In this document: piece by piece, positions 24,406-36,400 of the stretch
Layout of the letters: each line of letters begins with the position of its first letter
Position numbering within the stretch: the stretch's first letter is position 1
DNA from: Fratercula arctica
Taxonomy: Eukaryota; Chordata; Aves; Charadriiformes; Alcidae
Reading direction: 5' to 3'
NCBI GenBank assembly: GCA_947846985.1
Contig: CANTUZ010000001.1
Location: forward strand, 171,743,091-171,807,090
DNA: 64,000 bases
Made by a program: the position numbers and the translations under genes
The notes under the pieces: model-generated
What the model saw: the letters and a program-made list of their open reading frames with translations, nothing else
Database searches by the model: none
Told to the model about the DNA's origin: nothing

Positions 24406-27400
24406 GTAAAGTCTGTGTGTGTGAAAATATTCAAGTATGTTATTTGGGATCAAGCTGTGAAGGTCAGATTTTACATTTGCTGTCTCAATTAGTATGCTGC
24501 TTGTTTTGAAAGAAGTTGCGTAAACATAACCACTATCTCAGCATAATATTTTTCTTTGGCATGTGGTGTCCCCAAATCCTTTCCTGTCTCTTCTGTTTTT
24601 TACTTGTTGGCTTCTAAAAAATGGAGATGGCAATTGTTATTCAGAAAAATAATTAATTTAGAGTAAAATTCCTTGAAGAAAAGTTCTTGCATTTTTATAT
24701 TCTGAAAACAATTTCTACCTTTAACAAAATGGTGAGCATTTTTTATTTAATGTACGTGATTAGGTAAATATTTGAGGATGTTCAGATTAAAATAGTTGGA
24801 AGACTAGAAAACTAAAATAAAGGTAGACCATGTGTATATAAGATTATGAATATAGAATACGGTAGTCTAATTTATTTCATGGGGAGAGAGTGCAAACAAC
24901 CGAGGAGAAAGAACTCAGGAGAACAATTTCTAAATGGCTACATGGCCAATGGGAAACACTGTGTAATGCTTTCCTTATTTAAATAGCACTAGAGCTAACT
25001 TTCCTTTGTTTTAATATTTGTACAGTAGTCTTGAAATATGTTGCTTAGTATTTTTCACCTGAAATACATTCTTTTAACTACTCTGGCCAGTGTCTTGACA
25101 GCATTAGGCCTGAAAACTCGATTAATTTGCTTTTAACTGCAGAAAATTGTATCTTATTGCCTTATTATTCAAATCTAAAAGGGCTTTGTTCCAAAAACTG
25201 GCAAAAATTCTGAGTGTCAATGTTAATGATACCAGGTGAAGGAAATGAAGAAACCTGTTCCTGTTCTGCTTTATTATATGACGGTGACACATGCCCCATC
25301 TGTCTGAACTGCCTTCTAGAACAAGAGACTGGTTTTCCCGAGAACTGCAGTCATACCTTCTGCATGACTTGTATTCTTAAATGGGCTGAGGTAAGACTTG
25401 AGAACCAAGATGTGTTTTTATTTTTCAGTGAAATTTACTGCATCTAACAACTACTACTTTTTTTTTTTTTAAAGAAAGTGAGTTATGCATTCTGACTTTG
25501 CATACAAGTGTTTCAATGACCAGTTTATAAGTAGATCATAGGAAACTTTCTCCTTAATGCAATAAAGTACTTTGTGTTTTCTTTTGCTGGACATCCTGAC
25601 TTACTAATGGTTACTAAAGATTAGGCATCAGTAAAAAAATGGTGTTGGCTCTTTGGAAGATCAGACGGTATTATGTACATGTCATAATATTGCAGTGCCA
25701 TTAGCTTGATCTTATTTTGTTATCTCTTATTGCTGTCTGTAATACTGTCAGCTCTTAGGGCTGGGACCAGTATGTTCTTATGGTAGTCTACAGTATGAGT
25801 CTGAAAAAACCTTAGTTTTCAAACTCTAAAGAAAATTCAGCTAAAGGTTTAGTGCTATTCTGAATTAAAAATTTTCATTTTAATGATAATTTTTGCTATT
25901 ATTTCATCTGTGTTAATAACTTTGTAGATAGTTCTGGAACCTTAAAAATGACTTGAATAAATTCTTGATGATCTTGTTCTGTTTATCCCTTTTTCCTCAC
26001 ATGTGTCCTGTAATGATTGCCCTAAGTCTTTGGTGTCTTTACCTTTCCTGTAACCTTTTCAATTGTCAATATAAAACTACAAATTAGAATTGCTTTATAC
26101 TGTACTGGGGGGAGGGGTGTGCTCAAATGAGATGCTGCTTTTTGTCCTGCTTTTGTGAGCTTGAATTTGTTGCTCACTGTAGTAGAGACCCCTACTTGGT
26201 GTCTTTGCAGTAACTTTCTTTTGAAGTAAATGATGATTTTGGTTTCAGTATATTCTTGAGAAGGCTGTTATCACTTATATGTATGTATATATACAATATA
26301 CTTATTTATGTATTTTTTCACTTACTATATTTTTAACCTTAACTTTTGTGTCACTTATTACTGAACGCAGACAGTAACATAAATAAGTTCTGAAGATTTT
26401 GTATGAACTTCAGAGTATTAAACAAAGACTGTTAGATGAAACTTTCTTTAGATTCACAAACCGGATAATAAACCAAGTCTCCTGTTGCCAGGATTTTTGT
26501 TCCGCAAATGATTAATTGCAGTGCTTTTATTTATAAAAGATTAGCAAATTCTCATCCACAATTTTATCCTGACTTCCTTAGCTGGTATAATGGCAGCTGA
26601 AAGGCAATAAATAGTGACATGCACAGGGAAGCAGTACAGTAGATGGAGGGCTTGCTCCTGGATTTGAGTTTGTTCACATTGTTTATAACAGATGCTTTTC
26701 AGCCCAATAAGGAAGTTTTAAAGAGTAAGACATTTTTCTTGTCATGTCAATTTTTTTTTTTTTGGCTCCAAATGGAATAAAATCAACTTCTACTCTGAAG
26801 AGTTCACAGGTGAAGTAGATGTGATGTCATAAAAATGGTGGGGGGTTGCTTTTAAAGCTACATAAGGCTTCTACTTCTTTCCATTAGTGACATACAATGG
26901 GTAAAACCAGCCAGCCTTCCTTTTATGAGGATACTTGATAGTTGGACCTGTTGAGTCCATTAAACTCCACTGCCTAATCTAATAGTTTTAATTAAGAGTA
27001 AAGGGGCGGGGGGGAAAGTGTTGAAAACTGGCTGGTAGATGTCTAGAGGCTTCAGCTGTGGGAAGCAGATGAGGTTTTATAGCCTGGAATGACAGAAACA
27101 CATTATAAGCATGTGGCCATCTGAAGCATGCTGATGCCATGTGGTTTTTGTGTCCGCTATTAATATTTAATCAGTGACTGGTTTTGTTCTTTTTGAGAAG
27201 TGTTGCATAAGGTTTAGCTTTCTCTGCTAGTTTTTGGTTGATTATAACTAAGGAGAACTAAATAATTGGCAAGTAGTCATTTTAAGTCACTCTGAATAAT
27301 GAAGAGATAAAAATGATCTGCTCTTTAAAAAATATGCTACCAGATTCTGTTTAAAGATTTAAGTATTTTTATTGGGTATAAATAAATTGGGTTTAAAAAC

Positions 27401-30400
27401 CACTGTTTTCCTGTTTAAGTGCCGGAGAATAACAAAATTGAGAATAAGATTGAGTGAAATCTTAAAAAAACAAACAAACAAAAAAAAAAAAACCAACATA
27501 AAAGATAATCAAAAAAGGCCTAACGTTCAGATTACTTTAAGTGTTTTTTTGTGTATTTACAGTTAAGCTTTATACACTTAAAGGCTTTGTCAGCAGTTTG
27601 TGTTCAAGTTGGATATTTCCTCTTTCTGGATTTCAAAATATAACAGGAGCAACTACTTCTTTAAATTCTTGTTTAGAAATTGTACATAATCATTGTTCTT
27701 CTGAGAGTTTATAGCTTTTATGTAAAACTATGTAGATTCTAATTAAAACCGGAATAGTTTATGTAGATGGTAAGAGTTTGTTTACCATTCTGCTCCCTCT
27801 TCTATCGATGGGAGGTTTTCAGCATTGCAGCTGCAGTTAAGTGTCCTGTACCAGCAGGTTTTCTGTCTGCAAGCAGCAGCCATAACACTTTGAAGATCTC
27901 ATTTTTTAGGAAAAGAGAGATAATGTAGATAGATACATATGTGCGCTTAAAAGCAATACATAAAAATTGCTTTTGAGTGAGTATCTTCTGGTTCCTTCCA
28001 TGAAGGGCTAAAAAGAGATCGGGAATTTGCCACAGAACACCTAATATATTAGATCCTGATGGCTAAGTCTGAGCATTTAGTTTCAGAATTGAGTAGTGTT
28101 ACAGTTGAGTCAGTGCTGTATTTTCTTTCACTTTGAGGAAAGGTATCCAACTCTTAAAAGAAAAATGAGGGGAGATCAGAATCCCCATTAAGAAACTGGT
28201 CTTCGGATTAACTTTTTTTTTAAATGTCCCTTAAATTCTACTCTCTTCAGCGATGTTTACCGTAGTTAATTGTGGCATCTGAGAGCATCACTGTACACTA
28301 AATTCAATTGCCTGTACTATTAAACTCTCCTATACTATTAGACTGTCATCTTGTGTGCTTTTGGCCATGCCAACCAGCACTCTCCCAAGAATTGCTGGGC
28401 AGGCAGACTGTTGGGGACTGTTTTCAGTAGGCATGCGAAGATTAAATAAATACAGCAAGTGAAGTAATTACGTTATGTGTTTCTCTTGTTTGTAATAACA
28501 CTAGAGATTAGCTGGCTCAAAATTACAAATTTTTAGCATTGTTTTTCTCGTGTGCTTGTATTTTGTATTTGAGTTGATAAGCACATGTGTTCTAGTTTAT
28601 CATAATCAGTTCTGAAAGCAATTAAGTAAAGTTAATGTCAAGGGTGGTTAACTAGGTATCTATGGCAAGCAGATACATAAAGTAGCCAAAACCACCTCAG
28701 CTAAGACAGCTGCTTTAGCAGTAATAGTATCTTGCCTGCATACATTAGAGGAAAACTCTCAACTTTTTTGTATTCTATTCAAAGAAAACAATCTTAAATT
28801 AGAGGAGATAAATATTTACTCTGCTTTACTGTAGGCTTCTTAACTTCCCTTCTGTTCTTCAGAGTGCTAATAAATATACTGGAGATTTCTGTTCTTGCTC
28901 TTCTGTTAATTCCTTTTATGAACCATCTCTCTCACCTTATGAGAGAAGAGTGCTAAAGAAAAGATTCAGTGTGTTGTATGCATTATCACAATGATTGTGT
29001 AAGGGACACTGATTTCGGTGACCCTCGCATAGTATATATCTCTCCATCTCTGCACCTGGTTTCCCTCATTCATTTTTCCTCATCTGGAGGATTTGAAAAT
29101 GGAGTACGTTCAGCTGTGAATTCCCCAAAGCATTGGGGCACATTCAGGTAGGCCCTATGCAGTATCAGTGTCTGACTAAATAAAACTAAACAGCTGGCAC
29201 AAAGAGCTGTCTTGCATTATGTTCCTAGCATACGTTCTCTTCTTAGCATAGTTGTTACTTCTGTGCTGGTATAAGGTTTGGATCATTGATTATATAGAGT
29301 GTACTGCACATGTATATTCTTCAGAGGGTAAAGAGAGTTACCTGTATGGTAACTGGAATTCTTAATGTATGTTCTTTCTGATCTGGACTTTTTTTGTCCT
29401 AAAGGATAGAGGAAGGAATGAGCTTATGTGGGAACAAGCTCCATAGTGATCTGCAGTACAGAGCACTATGGGCAGGATTGAGATTACATTCACGAACCAA
29501 ATATGCAGTGTGTTCAAAGAAACAATAAACCTAAAAATCAAAACAGTAAAAAACCTTCTTGTTCAAGTGCGTCCATGGTAATGCATATGTAGACAATGCA
29601 TCAGAGAACTGCTGCACAGAAAAACTGTATTAATCAAATTCTTTCAGAAAATCTAGATCTACATGTTACAAATTACGTATTTGTTTTTGTGGTATACAGT
29701 TGTTCTTGGCGTATCTCCCCGTTTATGCAGGGCAGTTGGACAAGATGTCCCTCCAGAGGTCCCTTCCAACTTTAACCATTTTGTGATCCTGTTATTAAGT
29801 ACATTCATGCAGCAACTTATGAAAGGTAATGTTGCTTAAGTGCAGTGCAGAATTCTGTGGTTTTGAGTTCAACTTAAATTCTTCCAATAATATAGTGTCA
29901 AAGGAAGTACAATGGCACATACAGTATCTTTCTTATCATAGAATTCACAGATCCTTAGAAATAATGAATCATTTCATCCTTTCCTAAAGACAGCCACCAT
30001 TCCAGTAGAACTTGGCAGAAATTTATTGTAGTTTTGTATTGGAAGTTAAGGACTAGCCAACTGCGTGGTTTAGGTAGGGAGAAAACAGCCACATAGAATT
30101 GTAACTAGGTCTGTTGATCAGCTGTTGAGACTAGACATCTCTGTTCTTACACACTCTGTATCTTCACTATACCATGAATGATAAAAAAACCCTAACATCT
30201 CATGTCAGAAATACTGCTTTCCTAAAGTATAACTACAAAAATTTTAAATGTACTTGCTTTTTTTAAGTAGACTGAAAAAAAAGTCATCCTGAGTTTTTAC
30301 ATGCTTCTGGAAAATAGTGCATTTCCTGCTGTGTTCCTCCTTTTCTTTCATGAAAATGTGGAGAGGTGTTTCTCACTGTGTATATTGTTACAGTCTCCCT

Positions 30401-33400
30401 TTTCAATTGGAGGCAGAATTGTTGTGGGTTTTTTAGTGTACTATTATTACTAGTTGGAGTGAAATATACAGACATTGCTTTTACAATCTAAACCTCACCT
30501 TTAGGCCTGAATTTACTTAGAGTCTGGTGTTATTTGTGTTGCTTAACAGGCTCTCTAATAAAGAAGCAGTAAAGAGTGCAGGACCGTGTTTCTTTTTGGA
30601 TCAGCTTTTTCCATACAGTAATTGAAGAACAGACTTTATTAAGGGCCACTTGAAGGGAAAAAAAAAAAAAATTACAGAGGAAGGGATTTACTGCAGCAGT
30701 TTTAATTCCGTACTCACATCTTGTTACTACTTGTTATGAAACCTTGTAACATGGAACTTGATGAGATGGGGATATCTGCCAAAGTTACTTTATCAGCCAA
30801 ATATGTTCTGAGGTTAGCTTGCACCTATTTGTGTAACTTTCTGAAAATTCCCAGCTGGAATATAGTAACTGCTTTCAGCCTTTTTTCTACCTCACACTGT
30901 TCAAATGCTTTTTGAAGAGATGCAGTTAAAATAAGGGACACTTCACTCCTTGAGTTTAAAGATCACAGTTCTGTGGTGCTGTAGCAGCTATAGGAATATT
31001 GAACATTAAGTTATACCTGTGGAGCTAAAGCAAGATTTTTCTAGAGTGTCATCAAAAACAAATAAAATACTATGAAGTGAGTTTTTGGAAAACATAAGAA
31101 CAAACACACACATGGTCATGGATAGCTTTTCAGAGGTTGCAGACTTCGTGAATGCTTACATATTTATGAAGACAGTCCTCAGAATATCACAGGATAGATG
31201 TAAGAATGAATCACTGCAGAATTACCAGTTTTAACATGAAAACTATGAGTAGTTTTGTGTGGAGAGTAAAACAATCAAAGACATTTTGAAGTGTGCTGAG
31301 CTACTATTCGGTGTTTTTTCCAAGAAACGCACTGTTGGGAAGAAAAGCAAAGCAACTCAAAAATACCAGCTGTGAGGTTCTAATGATTTTGATGATTACA
31401 TTAAATACTACATGTTCTAATTTTTAAACAGCTATGTTAATGGAAGATATTGTATGAAGCTGTGGTTTTTCAGGGGTTGTGATGTGTCCCACACCCGTCC
31501 TCCCTTGTGCACAATAAAAGTGATAGCTACTGCTTGGATTCCTTCCATGGCTTTTTGCGTGTTTTAAATATTTTTTCCCCCAAAAGGACAGCGTACATTC
31601 ACTATTACTTATGATGCTACCTGAACAGAAGCCTCAGAAGAGAGGAATTACTGACTGGCCTTGAATGAAAGAAGACTTAACACCTTCTTTGGTCACTGAA
31701 CCGTCTTCAAAAAAAAAAAAAAAAAAAATTAAAGAGATGAGTAAAAGGCCACCACTCCTCATGATTGCTTCTTGTAAAAACATAGTCAACTTATTTTTTT
31801 TTTTTCCCCCTCATTCCTTTCTATAGCAGCACAAATTGAGTCTTGCTGTTGGGAGAAAAAGGACAGGGGAAACTTTTTTTTTTTTCTTCTGTTTCCACTT
31901 AAAAGGCTTGTTCTTATATGTTAGCAGACAGATGAAAGCCGATGCGTTTTTAGACAAAAGTGTTATGTAGTTGAAGAAACCAGTTTCCTCAGGGCTACCC
32001 AACAATTGTACTGTGCTCGGGGGCAGGGGCAGACATGGGGGTATATATGGGACTATCCTGTCTTTACTAGAATTTCTCTCAAGATTTGTTGCGAACTATC
32101 AGATAATGCTGGGGCTATGAAAAACAATTGAGTGGGGGTGGAAAGAGCATCTGCAGTTTCTGAACATAACTGAACCTAACAGTAGCTTTTGATTCTTCCA
32201 GAATGTTTTCCTCTCTTTCTACTACTATGTAGAACTGTATGAAATTGTTAAACATTTGCCCAGAAGAACTGAGCGTATAACAGTGAACACTTTTTTTCTA
32301 GGGGAGCAAAAGTGCTTGTAATACTCAGTATTCTGTGATACTTCATTGCAAGAATAAACTTAACTTACTGTGACTTAAACTTGGGATCATAACTTAATAT
32401 TCATGTTTAAATTTAACGTATTCTTGGAAAAACTTACTTTTCAGACAAGTTAAATCCTGAAATGGGACTGAAAATGGCTTAGAAAATTAATTTCCTCCTC
32501 CCTATCTTTGACGGTCTGGTATATCTAAGAATCAAAGTAATACCTTAAAGGTTGCAGCTGATTCAGCAGTTACAGTGCATTGTGTACTATCAGATATCCC
32601 AAGTGAACAATACACTGCTATGTTACTGTGGGTTAGCTTTAGGTTGACTACAGGACAAAAACTGTCTTCATGATCCAAGTCCTTAGGGAACTGGCTTAAT
32701 TACCCAATATGCTTTTCTTAACCAAGGCCATGACACTACAGGGAACAATGATATCCCCCCCCCAACAAGGGGAAGTTTTTAGTTAGGATAAAATACCAGA
32801 GCATCAAAGGGAAAGGTAATGGCTTTAACTTACGTTCTTGTTCAACAACTTGTTCATGAAGCTACCCCTGGGGTTTTTTGGTTTTTGTTTGGGTTTTGGT
32901 TTGTTGGTTTGTTTTTTTTCATCAGTCTAACTTTGTTCTGTCTACTTCAATTGAAATCAGAAGCTGCCTGAATGCTCGAGGTTTGGGGGATAGGTAGGTG
33001 AAAAAGAAGTTGAGCGTTCTTTGAAATTGAGAAAAGAACAGAATGATCTGGAAAGTGAAAAGACGAGAATGAAGTTCACCACTGGATTTCAGGGCAGAGT
33101 TCATGTGCAAGTTTCTCATAGCTGCTTATGCAATTCTAATAGTGCGTCTTGCTTGCATAAATAAAAAGTGTAATACCCTGGTAGTTCCCTTAAGGGCAGA
33201 AATTGCATGCCTCTTAAGGGCATACAAGTCATATACTGGTTCTTGTTCAGTGGATGAATTGGAGCTGGAGCCTGGGTGTGGGGTTTTTTTTCTTCTCTTC
33301 TTTGTTTTGGAAGAGTTCTGAACTGAGCCTGTGAAGGCCAATGGAATGAAGCGGGGGGGAGGTGACAAAAAACCTAAACAAACAAACAAAGAAAACTCAC

Positions 33401-36400
33401 CAAACCCCCCACCAATACATATATGGAATTAAAATGAATAAACAGTTCTCTAGCGGCAAATACTAATATCTAATATGGATTTCTCTGAAAGTTGATTCAT
33501 TACTGAATCCAGTTGGGTGGAGCTTCAGTTGAAGCTTCCCTACTCCGTGGTTAATAACACTTTATTGTTCTCTCTCTGTGTGCGTGTTATCTGATGTAGT
33601 GCAGCCTCAGTGAGAGGGTGTTTAGGTGACTGGAGAAAAAACAATAAATCTGTACTTCCATCAAACTGTAGGGTAAAATAACCTTCAGTTTTTCATTCTC
33701 TTGCAAAGGGATTTGTAAAACTTAAGTTGTCTTACATGTGGGAATCTGTTCTCTCTCTGCTGACTGCAAAAAAGGAGATGTACTGTAGTCAGATCGATAT
33801 GCAAGATGAGGGAAGGTGTTACTCTGTTTGCTGTTGGTCCTTGCAGATTTATGTTTGAGGTAGCGGGGCATGATCCAACATACTTGCTGTTGAAAAGAAC
33901 GTTAAGAAATAGAACATTACAACAATAAGAAGTGAAAAGGACATCTGTGTATCGGTATAAAATCAGTTATCTAACAAGGATTAAAAAATAAAAAAAAATG
34001 TACCTAACGATGTAAAATGCTTTCCCTTCTTTGAACACAAGTTCTGAGTTACATTTTTGTCTCCTTTAGATTTTCCCCTAAGGAGAAATCTGCCTATATG
34101 AAACAAAATACTGAGTGTATGGATAATGTGTAGATTCTTATTGTGAACAAGTCATAATTTTTTTGTGTTTCTGTAAGCTACTATAATAGTGAATAAAAGT
34201 ATAGAAAAATGAGACTTCTAACTTATTACAAATTTTGTAATAAGAAAAATAATTTTTCAGACACAGGCTTCATGTCCTATCGATCGCAGACCATTTCGAG
34301 CAGTATGCAGGCTTGATGCGTTAGAAAAGCAGATAAAGGTAAGTTCCGGATTTATTTTACTAAATGACTTCAGTTGTAGGTACACCCAAGTTATGCTACA
34401 GCCTTTTATTCATGCATCTGCGTTAAATAAGCTTTCCTAATGAAATAATTATTACTTTAATGTCTCTATTACACATTTGAAGGTAGGAATTATTCTTAAT
34501 CATTTTTTCAAAGCAAGTGTTTACATTAATAATAATCACAAAGCTGCTATTGCTGCTTTATAGTATCTGTGAGTGTTCATGATATATCCAAGAACAGAAG
34601 TATAGTAATTGGTCTCAAAGTGTTTTTTAACCAGGTTTTGTAAACAAGTGCTATATCAATTAGCATGCAGTCTTGCCTTTTTTTTTAGCTGAGGTGAATC
34701 TTGTATGTTCATAGCCTCCAATTCAGAGACAAAAAACACATGAAGGCGAGAGGATTTAACTAATGCTAAGCCTCGTTCAACGTAAATTTCTGAATTTTTT
34801 CAGCTTTCAACTCTTCTGAATAATACTGCTGGGGAGCGTAGTTTATCAAGTAGGAAAATAAAACTTGATTATGATAGATGATCTTGAAAATGTATGTAGA
34901 AAGATGCTGATAATTCTGTGTACAGTTTTGAAATTCTGTGGTGAAATCATTGTTATAATTCTTAAGCTGCTGGTTTTGTGTTTTGCTACATTTAGAAAAC
35001 AAGCTCCCACTACCCATTTCTTGTGCTTCTAGAGGCCCAAGCAGTCAACTGCAGAGGAACCAGACTGACAGCCACAGATAATTCCTTCTCATAGAAAATT
35101 ATGCTAGCATATTTTATCTTCTTTATTTCCAAAGAATCAAGGAAGCAGCTGAAACAAGATAAACTGAAGTTTTCATTTGGAAGAGTGTAGAGGCTTTATT
35201 GAAACATAGTTTGAAAGGTTCTTTGTTCGTAGAATTGCAGTGTAAATAGGTGGGCAGAGAACAAGGGTCCTGATCTGAACAAGGGCCACTGGAGCAGTAG
35301 GGAGAGATGGAATGTGTACTAAGAAATGCTGACACCATGGTCAGTGTTGGCAGGGATGCTATCAAGACATTGGCAGTTTTCCTTTCGTAATATTCATCAT
35401 TAGAATGCTTGTAGCTTAAGGAGTTGAGTATAAAACCAACATTCCAGGATGAAGAAATACAGAATATCTAATGCAAACAATTGCAATGTGGCTGTTGAAG
35501 TAACTTCATAGTATGGAATAAAAATTGTATTGCTTTCTTAGAATTTTAAAGATGTGGGGGAAAAAGATATATGAAATTATATGATATTATAATTAACTAA
35601 ACAATATTATGTGATTAAATGAAATTATATGCAGTTATTTTGCTGTAGAGGAAAATCAGGTGTTTTTTAATTATGAGGAAGCATTTGAAATTGAGTGGTA
35701 GTTCAGCTTTTTCCCAAGCTGAACCTTGTATATTCAGATCAACCAGTTTAGTTGAAAAAACTTAGCATCCAAATTCTCGATGGAAGATGGTGCATAGCTT
35801 TGAGGTGCTTGCTGTGGCAGTCTGAATGTTCAGGGATATTTGGTCTTGTGGAATTAGTATGCACCTCTGGCATAGCCAATATACATATCAAGGTGGGGTT
35901 TTTTCCATTCCATGAAAAACAAATAAAAAAACCCTCAAATCTGCAAACAGTGATATTAAAAAGTAATGATTTTAAATGGTTTTGAGCCCTTCTGTTTGAG
36001 CTCTGTAGACCTTTAACAGTCTTTGAATGTATTTAAAGCCCACGTGCATTGGGATTCTAGATTGGATTGACTTTATTTTTCAATACAGGTTCAGGTTAAA
36101 AAACAACTAAGGAGAAAGGAAGAAGAGGAAAACCGTGCCTGCAATAAGGGAAAATATAGCCATGCAAAGATGAGAAGTTTTATGAGGTTGGTTGCCCACT
36201 TAATTTTAAGCATTCTAATTGGAACATTCCAAATATACATTCAATTATTTTGAAATGTACACCCTGGAATTTTTTTAAAAATTGTGTTTATTTTAAAATA
36301 AACTATTTTTTCATCAGTGGTAGTTTAGCTTCACTTTTATTGATGATGTAATTCCCACTTGAGTACGTACAATAGCAAGCAAGAAGTAAGGAGCAATGCA

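Larger units (their letters stand above)
25391..34260 (+). other. SCAF11: Intron 3 of SCAF11 (8.9 kb)
   Basis: Non-coding and AT-rich. It contains an early AATAAA at 25561-25566, a short CR1 3' end at about 29726-29800 and A/T homopolymers (for example 31707-31728). The last 45 nt hold a branch-point-like TTCTAAC (34216-34222), a perfect inverted repeat (34222-34244) and a short pyrimidine tract before the AG. No other gene seen. Confidence 0.8.
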
